Below, piece by piece: positions 23,599 through 36,250 of a DNA stretch of 64,000 bases. Made by a program: the position numbers and the translations under genes. The notes below the pieces were generated by a model. The model saw only the letters and a program-made list of their open reading frames with translations. It made no database searches and had not been told where the DNA came from. Origin of the DNA: Lasioglossum baleicum (Eukaryota; Arthropoda; Insecta; Hymenoptera; Halictidae); NCBI RefSeq assembly GCF_051020765.1, contig NW_027469294.1:124001-188000 (forward strand). Direction: 5' to 3'. Numbering within the stretch: position 1 is the first letter of the stretch; each line of letters begins with the position of its first letter.

Positions 23599-25665
23599 AA
23601 AAACACGTGCGAGAGGATGCATCCCGCAGGCTAGTCGAGCAAAAACACGTGCGAGAGGATGCATCCCGCAGGCTAGTCGAGTAAAAACACGTGCGAGAGG
23701 ATGCATCCCGCAGGCTAGTCGAGTAAAAACACGTGCGAGGTTTTGTGGGATGCGCATGCGCAGGTTTTTTGGGATGCGCATGGCTAGTCGAGGAAAAACA
23801 CGTGCGAGAGGATGCATCCCGCAGGCTAGCCGAGTAAAAACACGTGCGAGAGGTTGCATCCCGCAGGCTAGTCGAGCAAAAACACGTGCGAGAGGATGAA
23901 TCCCGCAGGCTAGTCGAGTAAAAACACGTGCGAGGTTTTGTGGGATGCGCATGCGCAGGTTTTGTGGGATGCGCATGCGCAGGTTTTTTGGGATGCGCAT
24001 GCGCAGGTTTTTTGGGATGCGCATGGCTAGTCGAGGAAAAACACGTGCGAGAGGATGCATCCCGCAGGCTAGTCGAGTAAAAACACGTGCGTGAGGATGC
24101 ATCCCGCAGGCTAGTCGAGCAAAAACACGTGTGAGAGGATGCATCCCGCAGGCTAGTCGAGCACAAACACGTGCGAGGTTTTGTGGGATGCGCATGCGCA
24201 GGTTTTTTGGGATGCGCATGGCTAGTCGAGCAAAAACACGTGCGAGAGGATGCATCCCGCAGGCTAGTCGAGTAGAAACACGTGCGAGAGGATGCATCCC
24301 GCAGGCTAGTCGAGTAAAAACACGTGCGAGGTTTTGTGGGATGCGCATGCGCAGGTTTTGTGGGATGCGCATGCGCAGGTTTTTTGGGATGCGCATGGCT
24401 AGTCGAGCAAAAACACGTGCGAGAGGATGCATCCCGCAGGCTAGTCGAGTAAAAACACGTGCGAGAGGATGCATCCCGCAGGCTAGTCGAGCAAAAACAC
24501 GTGCGAGAGGATGCATCCCGCAGGCTAGTCGAGCAAAAACACGTGCGAGAGGATGAATCCCGCAGGCTAGTCGAGCAAAAACACGTGCGAGAGGATGCAT
24601 CCCGCAGGCTAGTCGAGTAAAAACACGTGCGAGGTTTTGTGGGATGCGCATGCGCAGGTTTTTTGGGATGCGCATGGCTAGTCGAGGAAAAACACGTGCG
24701 AGAGGATGCATCCCGCAGGCTAGTCGAGTAAAAATACGTGCGAGAGGATGCATCCCGCAGGCTAGTTGAGTAAAAACACGTGCGAGGTTTTGTGGGATGC
24801 GCTTGCGTAGGTTTTGTGGGATGCGCATGCGCAGGTTTTTTGGGATGCGCATGCGCAGGTTTTTTGGGATGCGCATGGCTAGTCGAGCAAAAACACGTGC
24901 GAGAGGATGCATCCCGTAGGCTAGTCGAGTAAAAACACGTGCGAGAGGATGCATCCCGCAGGCTAGTCGAGTAAAAACACGTGCGAGGTTTTGTGGGATG
25001 CGCATGCGCAGGTTTTGTGGGATGCGCATGCGCAGGTTTTTTGGGATGCGCATGGCTAGTCGAGCAAAAACACGTGCGAGAGGATGCATACCGCAGGCTA
25101 GTCGAGCAAAAACACGTGCGAGAGGATGCATCCCGCAGGCTAGTCGAGTAAAAACACGTGCGAGAGGATGCATCCCCCAGGCTAGTCGAGCAAAAACACG
25201 TGTGAGAGGATGCATCCCGCAGGCTAGTCGAGCACAAACACGTGCGAGGTTTTGTGGGATGCGCATGCGCAGGTTTTTTGGGATGCGCATGGCTAGTCGA
25301 GCAAAAACACGTGCGAGAGGATGCATCCCGCAGGCTAGTCGAGTAGAAACACGTGCGAGAGGATGCATCCCGCAGGCTAGTCGAGTAAAAACACGTGCGA
25401 GGTTTTGTGGGATGCGCATGCGCAGGTTTTTTGGGATGCGCATGGCTAGTCGAGCAAAAACACGTGCGAGAGGATGCATCCCGCAGGCTAGTCGAGCAAA
25501 AACACGTGCGAGAGGATGCATCCCGCAGGCTAGTCGAGTAAAAACACGTGCGAGAGGATGCATCCCGCAGGCTAGTCGAGCAAAAACACGTGTGAGAGGA
25601 TGCATCCCGCAGGCTAGCCGAGTAAAAACACGTGCGAGAGGATGCGTCCCGCAGGCTAGTCGAGC
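23599..25665 (+). repeat. 2,067-bp HOR, copy 2 of 3 in L copy 2
   Basis: Counterpart of 4,655-6,721 at +18,944. The markers gcatccccc, gcgtgagg and atgcgtccc are in the same places, and I noticed no private difference. Confidence 0.92.
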
Positions 25666-27795
25666 AAAAACACGTGCGAGAGGATGCATCCCGCAGGCTA
25701 GTCGAGCAAAAACACGTGCGAGAGGATGCATCCCGCAGGCTAGTCGAGTAAAAACACGTGCGAGAGGATGCATCCCGCAGGCTAGTCGAGTAAAAACACG
25801 TGCGAGGTTTTGTGGGATGCGCATGCGCAGGTTTTTTGGGATGCGCATGGCTAGTCGAGGAAAAACACGTGCGAGAGGATGCATCCCGCAGGCTAGCCGA
25901 GTAAAAACACGTGCGAGAGGTTGCATCCCGCAGGCTAGTCGAGCAAAAACACGTGCGAGAGGATGAATCCCGCAGGCTAGTCGAGTAAAAACACGTGCGA
26001 GGTTTTGTGGGATGCGCATGCGCAGGTTTTGTGGGATGCGCATGCGCAGGTTTTTTGGGATGCGCATGCGCAGGTTTTTTGGGATGCGCATGGCTAGTCG
26101 AGGAAAAACACGTGCGAGAGGATGCATCCCGCAGGCTAGTCGAGTAAAAACACGTGCGTGAGGATGCATCCCGCAGGCTAGTCGAGCAAAAACACGTGTG
26201 AGAGGATGCATCCCGCAGGCTAGTCGAGCACAAACACGTGCGAGGTTTTGTGGGATGCGCATGCGCAGGTTTTTTGGGATGCGCATGGCTAGTCGAGCAA
26301 AAACACGTGCGAGAGGATGCATCCCGCAGGCTAGTCGAGTAGAAACACGTGCGAGAGGATGCATCCCGCAGGCTAGTCGAGTAAAAACACGTGCGAGGTT
26401 TTGTGGGATGCGCATGCGCAGGTTTTGTGGGATGCGCATGCGCAGGTTTTTTGGGATGCGCATGGCTAGTCGAGCAAAAACACGTGCGAGAGGATGCATC
26501 CCGCAGGCTAGTCGAGTAAAAACACGTGCGAGAGGATGCATCCCGCAGGCTAGTCGAGCAAAAACACGTGCGAGAGGATGCATCCCGCAGGCTAGTCGAG
26601 CAAAAACACGTGCGAGAGGATGAATCCCGCAGGCTAGTCGAGCAAAAACACGTGCGAGAGGATGCATCCCGCAGGCTAGTCGAGTAAAAACACGTGCGAG
26701 GTTTTGTGGGATGCGCATGCGCAGGTTTTTTGGGATGCGCATGGCTAGTCGAGGAAAAACACGTGCGAGAGGATGCATCCCGCAGGCTAGTCGAGTAAAA
26801 ATACGTGCGAGAGGATGCATCCCGCAGGCTAGTTGAGTAAAAACACGTGCGAGGTTTTGTGGGATGCGCTTGCGTAGGTTTTGTGGGATGCGCATGCGCA
26901 GGTTTTTTGGGATGCGCATGCGCAGGTTTTTTGGGATGCGCATGGCTAGTCGAGCAAAAACACGTGCGAGAGGATGCATCCCGTAGGCTAGTCGAGTAAA
27001 AACACGTGCGAGAGGATGCATCCCGCAGGCTAGTCGAGTAAAAACACGTGCGAGGTTTTGTGGGATGCGCATGCGCAGGTTTTGTGGGATGCGCATGCGC
27101 AGGTTTTTTGGGATGCGCATGGCTAGTCGAGCAAAAACACGTGCGAGAGGATGCATACCGCAGGCTAGTCGAGCAAAAACACGTGCGAGAGGATGCATCC
27201 CGCAGGCTAGTCGAGTAAAAACACGTGCGAGAGGATGCATCCCCCAGGCTAGTCGAGCAAAAACACGTGTGAGAGGATGCATCCCGCAGGCTAGTCGAGC
27301 ACAAACACGTGCGAGGTTTTGTGGGATGCGCATGCGCAGGTTTTTTGGGATGCGCATGGCTAGTCGAGCAAAAACACGTGCGAGAGGATGCATCCCGCAG
27401 GCTAGTCGAGTAGAAACACGTGCGAGAGGATGCATCCCGCAGGCTAGTCGAGTAAAAACACGTGCGAGGTTTTGTGGGATGCGCATGCGCAGGTTTTTTG
27501 GGATGCGCATGGCTAGTCGAGCAAAAACACGTGCGAGAGGATGCATCCCGCAGGCTAGTCGAGCAAAAACACGTGCGAGAGGATGCATCCCGCAGGCTAG
27601 TCGAGTAAAAACACGTGCGAGAGGATGCATCCCGCAGGCTAGTCGAGCAAAAACACGTGTGAGAGGATGCATCCCGCAGGCTAGCCGAGTAAAAACACGT
27701 GCGAGAGGATGCGTCCCGCAGGCTAGTCGAGCAAAAACACGTGCGAGAGGATGCATCCCGCAGGCTAGTCGAGCAAAAACACGTGCGAGAGGATG
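25666..27795 (+). repeat. 2,067-bp HOR, copy 3 of 3 in L copy 2 (intact)
   Basis: Intact counterpart of 6,722-8,497, containing the 354 bp missing there (about 26,645-27,080). A further 63 bp follow the period before gatgaat breaks it. The intact state here, and the same state in copies 1 and 2 of both arrays, shows that the short form at 6,722 is the derived one. Confidence 0.9.
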
Positions 27796-28711
27796 AATCC
27801 CGCAGGCTAGTCGAGTAAAAACACGTGCGAGGTTTTGTGGGATGCGCATGCGCAGGTTTTGTGGGATGCGCATGCGCAGGTTTTTTGGGATGCGCATGCG
27901 CAGGTTTTTTGGGATGCGCATGGCTAGTCGAGGAAAAACACGTGCGAGAGGATGCATCCCGCAGGCTAGCCGAGTAAAAACACGTGCGAGAGGATGCATC
28001 CCGCAGGCTAGTCGAGCAAAAACACGTGCGAGAGGATGAATCCCGCAGGCTAGTCGAGTAAAAACACGTGCGAGGTTTTGTGGGATGCGCATGCGCAGGT
28101 TTTGTGGGATGCGCATGCGCAGGTTTTTTGGGATGCGCATGCGCAGGTTTTTTGGGATGCGCATGGCTAGTCGAGCAAAAACACGTGCGAGAGGATGCAT
28201 CCCGCAGGCTAGTCGAGTAGAAACACGTGCGAGAGGATGCATCCCGCAGGCTAGTCGAGCACAAACACGTGCGAGGTTTTGTGGGATGCGCATGCGCAGG
28301 TTTTGTGGGATGCGCATGCGCAGATTTTTTGGGATGCGCATGCGCAGGTTTTTTGGGATGCGCATGGCTAGTCGAGCAAAAACACGTGCGAGAGGATGCA
28401 TCCCGCAGGCTAGTCGAGCAAAAACACGTGCGAGAGGATGCATCCCGCAGGCTAGTCGAGCAAAAACACGTGCGAGAGGATGAATCCCGCAGGCTAGTCG
28501 AGTAAAAACACGTGCGAGGTTTTGTGGGATGCGCATGCGCAGGTTTTTTGGGATGCGCATGGCTAGTCGAGGAAAAACACGTGCGAGAGGATGCATCCCG
28601 CAGGCTAGCCGAGTAAAAACACGTGCGAGAGGATGCATCCCGCAGGCTAGTCGAGCAAAAACACGTGCGAGAGGATGAATCCCGCAGGCTAGTCGAGTAA
28701 AAACACGTGCG

Positions 28712-29395
28712 AGGTTTTGTGGGATGAGCATGCGCAGGTTTTGTGGGATGCGTATGCGCAGGTTTTTTGGGATGCGCATGGCTAGTCGAGGAAAAACACG
28801 TGCGAGAGGATGCATCCCGCAGGCTAGTTGAGTAAAAACACGTGCGAGGTTTTGTGTGATGCGCTTGCGTAGGTTTTGTGGGATGCGCATGCGCAGGTTT
28901 TTTGGGATGCGCATGGCTAGTCGAGCAAAAACACGTGCGAGAGGATGCAACCCGCAGGCTAGTCGAGTAAAAACACGTGCGAGAGGATGCATCCCGCAGG
29001 CTAGTCGAGTAAAAACACGTGCGAGGTTTTGTGGGATGCGCATGCGCAGGTTTTGTGGGATGCGCATGCGCAGGTTTTTTGGGATGCGCATGGCTAGTCG
29101 AGCAAAAACACGTGCGAGAGGATGCATCCCGCAGGCTAGTCGAGCAAAAACACGTGTGAGAGGATGCATCCCGCAGGCTAGTCGAGCACAAACACGTGCG
29201 AGGTTTTGTGGGATGCGCATGCGCAGGTTTTTTGGGATGCGCATGGCTAGTCGAGCAAAAACACGTGCGAGAGGATGCATCCCGCAGGCTAGTCGAGTAG
29301 AAACACGTGCGAGAGGATGCATCCCGCAGGCTAGTCGAGTAAAAACACGTGCGAGAGGATGAATCCCGCAGGCTAGTCGAGTAAAAACACGTGCG
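28712..29395 (+). repeat. 684-bp tandem repeat, first unit
   Basis: Bounded by the B unit reading gggatgagcatg (28,723; 29,407; 30,463). It matches the next unit at an offset of 684 bp, including gtgtgatgcgcttgcg at 28,856 and 29,540 and gatgcaaccc. A private variant, gcgtatgcgc, lies near 28,752 and is shared with 9,429 in L copy 1. Confidence 0.88.
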
Positions 29396-30451
29396 AGGTT
29401 TTGTGGGATGAGCATGCGCAGGTTTTGTGGGATGCGCATGCGCAGGTTTTTTGGGATGCGCATGGCTAGTCGAGGAAAAACACGTGCGAGAGGATGCATC
29501 CCGCAGGCTAGTTGAGTAAAAACACGTGCGAGGTTTTGTGTGATGCGCTTGCGTAGGTTTTGTGGGATGCGCATGCGCAGGTTTTTTGGGATGCGCATGG
29601 CTAGTCGAGCAAAAACACGTGCGAGAGGATGCAACCCGCAGGCTAGTCGAGTAAAAACACGTGCGAGAGGATGCATCCCGCAGGCTAGTCGAGTAAAAAC
29701 ACGTGCGAGGTTTTGTGGGATGCGCATGCGCAGGTTTTGTGGGATGCGCATGCGCAGGTTTTTTGGGATGCGCATGGCTAGTCGAGCAAAAACACGTGCG
29801 AGAGGATGCATCCCGCAGGCTAGTCGAGCAAAAACACGTGTGAGAGGATGCATCCCGCAGGCTAGTCGAGCACAAACACGTGCGAGGTTTTGTGGGATGC
29901 GCATGCGCAGGTTTTTTGGGATGCGCATGGCTAGTCGAGCAAAAACACGTGCGAGAGGATGCATCCCGCAGGCTAGTCGAGTAGAAACACGTGCGAGAGG
30001 ATGCATCCCGCAGGCTAGTCGAGTAAAAACACGTGCGAGAGGATGCATCCCGCAGGCTAGTCGAGTAAAAACACGTGCGAGGTTTTGTGGGATGCGCATG
30101 CGCAGGTTTTGTGGGATGCGCATGCGCAGGTTTTTTGGGATGCGCATGGCTAGTCGAGCAAAAACACGTGCGAGAGGATGCATCCCGCAGGCTAGTCGAG
30201 CAAAAACACGTGTGAGAGGATGCATCCCGCAGGCTAGTCGAGCACAAACACGTGCGAGGTTTTGTGGGATGCGCATGCGCAGGTTTTTTGGGATGCGCAT
30301 GGCTAGTCGAGCAAAAACACGTGCGAGAGGATGCATCCCGCAGGCTAGTCGAGTAGAAACACGTGCGAGAGGATGCATCCCGCAGGCTAGTCGAGTAAAA
30401 ACACGTGCGAGAGGATGAATCCCGCAGGCTAGTCGAGTAAAAACACGTGCG
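29396..30451 (+). repeat. 684-bp repeat, second unit, enlarged by a 372-bp internal duplication
   Basis: The unit is 1,056 bp, which is 684 + 372. The extra 372 bp are an exact module set duplicated in tandem at 29,708-30,079 and 30,080-30,451: 24+24+21+42+42+24+24+21+42+42+42+24 bp. The same internal pair appears in L copy 1 (10,384-10,754 and 10,755-11,126, shorter by one base) and in the second 3,635-bp unit (14,019-14,390 and 14,391-14,762), so it predates those larger duplications. Confidence 0.9.
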
Positions 30452-31873
30452 AGGTTTTGTGGGATGAGCATGCGCAGGTTTTGTGGGATGCGCATGCGCA
30501 GGTTTTTTGGGATGCGCATGGCTAGTCGAGGAAAAACACGTGCGAGAGGATGCATCCCGCAGGCTAGTTGAGTAAAAACACGTGCGAGGTTTTGTGTGAT
30601 GCGCTTGCGTAGGTTTTGTGGGATGCGCATGCGCAGGTTTTTTGGGATGCGCATGGCTAGTCGAGCAAAAACACGTGCGAGAGGATGCAACCCGCAGGCT
30701 AGTCGAGTAAAAACACGTGCGAGAGGATGCATCCCGCAGGCTAGTCGAGTAAAAACACGTGCGAGGTTTTGTGGGATGCGCATGCGCAGGTTTTGTGGGA
30801 TGCGCATGCGCAGATTTTTTGGGATGCGCATGCGCAGGTTTTTTGGGATGCGCATGGCTAGTCGAGCAAAAACACGTGCGAGAGGATGCATCCCGCAGGC
30901 TAGTCGAGCAAAAACACGTGCGAGAGGATGAATCCCGCAGGCTAGTCGAGTAAAAACACGTGCGAGGTTTTGTGGGATGCGCATGCGCAGGTTTTGTGGG
31001 ATGCGCATGCGCAGGTTTTTTGGGATGCGCATGCGCAGGTTTTTTGGGATGCGCATGGCTAGTCGAGGAAAAACACGTGCGAGAGGATGCATCCCGCAGG
31101 CTAGCCGAGTAAAAACACGTGCGAGAGGATGCATCCGGCAGGCTAGTCGAGCAAAAACACGTGCGAGAGGATGAATCCCGCAGGCTAGTCGAGTAAAAAC
31201 ACGTGCGAGGTTTTGTGGGATGAGCATGCGCAGGTTTTGTGGGATGCGCATGCGCAGGTTTTTTGGGATGCGCATGCGCAGGATTTTTGGGATGGGCATG
31301 GCTAGTCGAGGAAAAACACGTGCGAGAGGATGCATCCCGCAGGCTAGTTGAGTAAAAACACGTGCGAGGTTTTGTGTGATGCGCTTGCGTAGGTTTTGTG
31401 GGATGCGCATGCGCAGGTTTTTTGGGATGCGCATGCGCAGGTTTTTTGGGATGCGCATGGCTAGTCGAGCAAAAACACGTGCGAGAGGATGCATCCCGCA
31501 GGCTAGTCGAGTAAAAACACGTGCGAGAGGATGCATCCCGCAGGCTAGTCGAGTAAAAACACGTGCGAGGTTTTGTGGGATGCGCATGCGCAGGTTTTGT
31601 GGGATGCGCATGCGCAGGTTTTTTGGGATGCGCATGGCTAGTCGAGCAAAAACACGTGCGAGAGGATGCATACCGCAGGCTAGTCGAGCAAAAACACGTG
31701 CGAGAGGATGCATCCCGCAGGCTAGTCGAGTAAAAACACGTGCGAGAGGATGCATCCCGCAGGCTAGTCGAGCAAAAACACGTGTGAGAGGATGCATCCC
31801 GCAGGCTAGTCGAGCACAAACACGTGCGAGGTTTTGTGGGATGCGCATGCGCAGGTTTTTTGGGATGCGCATG

Positions 31874-33382
31874 GCTAGTCGAGCAAAAACACGTGCGAGA
31901 GGATGCATCCCGCAGGCTAGTCGAGTAGAAACACGTGCGAGAGGATGCATCCCGCAGGCTAGTCGAGTAAAAACACGTGCGAGGTTTTGTGGGATGCGCA
32001 TGCGCAGGTTTTTTGGGATGCGCATGGCTAGTCGAGCAAAAACACGTGCGAGAGGATGCATCCCGCAGGCTAGTCGAGCAAAAACACGTGCGAGAGGATG
32101 CATCCCGCAGGCTAGTCGAGTAAAAACACGTGCGAGAGGATGCATCCCGCAGGCTAGTCGAGCAAAAACACGTGTGAGAGGATGCATCCCGCAGGCTAGT
32201 CGAGCACAAACACGTGCGAGGTTTTGTGGGATGCGCATGCGCAGGTTTTTTGGGATGCGCATGCGCAGGTTTTTTGGGATGCGCATGGCTAGTCGAGCAA
32301 AAACACGTGCGACAGGATGCATCCCGCAGGCTAGTCGAGCAAAAACACGTGCGAGAGGATGAATCCCGCAGGCTAGTCGAGTAAAAACACGTGCGAGGTT
32401 TTGTGGGATGCGCATGCGCAGGTTTTGTGGGATGCGCATGCGCAGGTTTTTTGGGATGCGCATGCGCAGGTTTTTTGGGATGCGCATGGCTAGTCGAGGA
32501 AAAACACGTGCGAGAGGATGCATCCCGCAGGCTAGTCGAGCAAAAACACGTGCGAGAGGATGAATCCCGCAGGCTAGTCGAGTAAAAACACGTGCGAGGT
32601 TTTGTGGGATGCGCATGCGCAGGTTTTGTGGGATGCGCATGCGCAGGGTTTGTGGGATGCGCATGCGCAGGTTTTGTGGGATGCGCATGCGCAGGTTTTT
32701 TGGGATGCGCATGCGCAGGTTTTTTGGGATGCGCATGGCTAGTCGAGGAAAAACACGTGCGAGAGGATGCATCCCGCAGGCTAGTTGAATAAAAACACGT
32801 GCGAGGTTTTGTGGGATGCGCTTGCGTAGGTTTTGTGGGATGCGCATGCGCAGGTTTTTTGGGATGCGCATGCGCAGGTTTTTTGGGATGCGCATGCGCA
32901 GGTTTTTTGGGATGCGCATGGCTAGTCGAGCAAAAACACGTGCGAGAGGATGCATCCCGCAGGCTAGCCGAGTAAAAACACGTGCGAGAGGATGCATCCC
33001 GCAGGCTAGTCGAGCAAAAACACGTGCGAGAGGATGCATCCCGCAGGCTAGTCGAGCAAAAACACGTGCGAGGTTTTGTGGGATGCGCATGCGCAGGTTT
33101 TGTGGGATGCGCATGCGCAGGTTTTTTGGGATGCGCATGCGCAGGTTTTTTGGGATGCGCATGGCTAGTCGAGGAAAAACACGTGCGAGAGGATGCATCC
33201 CGCAGGCTAGTCGAGTAAAAACACGTGCGAGAGGATGCATCCCGCAGGCTAGTCGAGCAAAAACACGTGTGAGAGAATGCATCCCGCAGGTTAGTCGAGC
33301 ACAAACACGTGCGAGGTTTTGTGGGATGCGCATGCGCAGGTTTTTTGGGATGCGCATGCGCAGGTTTTTTGGGATGCGCATG
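31874..33382 (+). repeat. 1,509-bp tandem duplication, first unit
   Basis: Offset 1,509 bp to the next unit, fixed by gacagg at 32,311 and 33,820 and by the gctagtcgag starts at 31,874 and 33,383. It includes the gttgaat/cttgcgtag block, and near 32,648 a B unit reads gggtttgtggg. The private variant gagagaatgcatcc lies near 33,275. Confidence 0.85.
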
Positions 33383-34190
33383 GCTAGTCGAGCAAAAACA
33401 CGTGCGAGAGGATGCATCCCGCAGGCTAGTCGAGTAGAAACACGTGCGAGAGGATGCATCCCGCAGGCTAGTCGAGTAAAAACACGTGCGAGGTTTTGTG
33501 GGATGCGCATGCGCAGGTTTTTTGGGATGCGCATGGCTAGTCGAGCAAAAACACGTGCGAGAGGATGCATCCCGCAGGCTAGTCGAGCAAAAACACGTGC
33601 GAGAGGATGCATCCCGCAGGCTAGTCGAGTAAAAACACGTGCGAGAGGATGCATCCCGCAGGCTAGTCGAGCAAAAACACGTGTGAGAGGATGCATCCCG
33701 CAGGCTAGTCGAGCACAAACACGTGCGAGGTTTTGTGGGATGCGCATGCGCAGGTTTTTTGGGATGCGCATGCGCAGGTTTTTTGGGATGCGCATGGCTA
33801 GTCGAGCAAAAACACGTGCGACAGGATGCATCCCGCAGGCTAGTCGAGCAAAAACACGTGCGAGAGGATGAATCCCGCAGGCTAGTCGAGTAAAAACACG
33901 TGCGAGGTTTTGTGGGATGCGCATGCGCAGGTTTTGTGGGATGCGCATGCGCAGGTTTTTTGGGATGCGCATGCGCAGGTTTTTTGGGATGCGCATGGCT
34001 AGTCGAGGAAAAACACGTGCGAGAGGATGCATCCCGCAGGCTAGTCGAGCAAAAACACGTGCGAGAGGATGAATCCCGCAGGCTAGTCGAGTAAAAACAC
34101 GTGCGAGGTTTTGTGGGATGCGCATGCGCAGGTTTTGTGGGATGCGCATGCGCAGGTTTTGTGGGATGCGCATGCGCAGGTTTTTTGGGA
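33383..34190 (+). repeat. 1,509-bp tandem duplication, partial second unit
   Basis: Follows the first unit for about 800 bp (tagaaac, gtgtgag, cacaaac, gacagg, gatgaat markers in the same order) and then diverges in the length of a B block near 34,170. Confidence 0.8.
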
Positions 34191-34727
34191 TGCGCATGGC
34201 TAGTCGAGGAAAAACACGTGCGAGAGGATGCATCCCGCAGGCTAGTTGAATAAAAACACGTGCGAGGTTTTGTGGGATGCGCTTGCGTAGGTTTTGTGGG
34301 ATGCGCATGCGCAGGTTTTTTGGGATGCGCATGCGCAGGTTTTTTGGGATGCGCATGCGCAGGTTTTTTGGGATGCGCATGGCTAGTCGAGCAAAAACAC
34401 GTGCGAGAGGATGCATCCCGCAGGCTAGTCGAGTAAAAACTCGTGCGAGAGGATGCATCCCGCAGGCTAGTCGAGTAAAAACACGTGCGAGAGGATGCAT
34501 CCCGCAGGCTAGTCGAGTAAAAACACGTGCGAGGTTTTGTGGGATGCGCATGCGCAGGTTTTGTGGGATGCGCATGCGCAGGTTTTTTGGGATGCGCATG
34601 GCTAGTCGAGGAAAAACACGTGCGAGAGGATGCATCCCGCAGGCTAGTCGAGTAAAAACACGTGCGAGAGGATGCATCCCGCAGGCTAGTCGAGCAAAAA
34701 CACGTGTGAGAGGATGCATCCCGCAGG

Positions 34728-36250
34728 TTAGTCGAGCACAAACACGTGCGAGGTTTTGTGGGATGCGCATGCGCAGGTTTTTTGGGATGCGCATGCGCAG
34801 GTTTTTTGGGATGCGCATGGCTAGTCGAGCAAAAACACGTGCGAGAGGATGCATCCCGCAGGCTAGTCGAGTAGAAACACGTGCGAGAGGATGCATCCCG
34901 CAGGCTAGTCGAGTAAAAACACGTGCGAGGTTTTGTGGGATGCGCATGCGCAGGTTTTGTGGGATGCGCATGCGCAGGTTTTTTGGGATGCGCATGGCTA
35001 GTCGAGCAAAAACACGTGCGAGAGGATGCATCCCGCAGGCTAGTCGAGTAAAAACACGTGCGAGGTTTTGTGGGATGCGCATGCGCAGGTTTTGTGGGAT
35101 GCGCATGCGCAGGTTTTTTGGGATGCGCATGGCTAGTCGAGGAAAAACACGTGCGAGAGGATGCATCCCGCAGGCTAGCCGAGTAAAAACACGTGCGAGA
35201 GGATGCATCCCGCAGGCTAGTCGAGCAAAAACACGTGCGAGAGGATGAATCCCGCAGGCTAGTCGAGTAAAAACACGTGCGAGGTTTTGTGGGATGCGCA
35301 TGCGCAGGTTTTGTGGGATGCGCATGCGCAGGTTTTTTGGGATGCGCATGGCTAGTCGAGGAAAAACACGTGCGAGAGGATGCATCCCGCAGGCTAGTTG
35401 AGTAAAAACACGTGCGAGGTTTTGTGGGATGCGCTTGCGTAGGTTTTGTGGGATGCGCATGCGCAGGTTTTTTGGGATGCGCATGCGCAGGTTTTTTGGG
35501 ATGCGCATGGCTAGTCGAGCAAAAACACGTGCGAGAGGATGCATCCCGCAGGCTAGTCGAGTAAAAACACGTGCGAGAGGATGCATCCCGCAGGCTAGTC
35601 GAGTAAAAACACGTGCGAGGTTTTGTGGGATGCGCATGCGCAGGTTTTGTGGGATGCGCATGCGCAGGTTTTTTGGGATGCGCATGGCTAGTCGAGCAAA
35701 AACACGTGCGAGAGGATGCATACCGCAGGCTAGTCGAGCAAAAACACGTGCGAGAGGATGCATCCCGCAGGCTAGTCGAGTAAAAACACGTGCGAGAGGA
35801 TGCATCCCGCAGGCTAGTCGAGCAAAAACACGTGTGAGAGGATGCATCCCGCAGGCTAGTCGAGCACAAACACGTGCGAGGTTTTGTGGGATGCGCATGC
35901 GCAGGTTTTTTGGGATGCGCATGGCTAGTCGAGCAAAAACACGTGCGAGAGGATGCATCCCGCAGGCTAGTCGAGTAGAAACACGTGCGAGAGGATGCAT
36001 CCCGCAGGCTACTCGAGTAAAAACACGTGCGAGGTTTTGTGGGATGCGCATGCGCAGGTTTTTTGGGATGCGCATGGCTAGTCGAGCAAAAACACGTGCG
36101 AGAGGATGCATCCCGCAGGCTAGTCGAGCAAAAACACGTGCGAGAGGATGCATCCCGCAGGCTAGTCGAGTAAAAACACGTGCGAGAGGATGCATCCCGC
36201 AGGCTAGTCGAGCAAAAACACGTGTGAGAGGATGCATCCCGCAGGCTAGT
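34728..36250 (+). repeat. Partial third copy of the start of repeat L
   Basis: It begins with the same junction, gcaggttagtcgagcac, as position 18,945 and follows L for about 1.5 kb at an offset of 15,783. The offset becomes 15,759 after loss of one B unit and 15,801 after gain of one 42-bp A unit. The rare aggctactcgag variant is at 36,006 (20,205 in L copy 2). It differs from L in several single bases, so it is an older or less homogenised copy. Confidence 0.8.

Larger units (their letters stand above)
18945..33149 (+). repeat. Large segmental repeat L, copy 2
   Basis: This is the near-identical partner of 1-13,824. It keeps the full third 2,067-bp HOR that is truncated in copy 1, and it lacks the one-base indels seen at 10,188-10,746. 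It has one fewer B unit near 32,280 (where copy 1 has an extra unit reading gttttgggg, near 12,970) and one more near 32,650. Because copy 2 starts exactly where an 18,944-bp unit beginning at position 1 would end, the pair reads as a tandem HOR of about 19 kb whose second unit was rearranged after 33,150. Confidence 0.9.
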
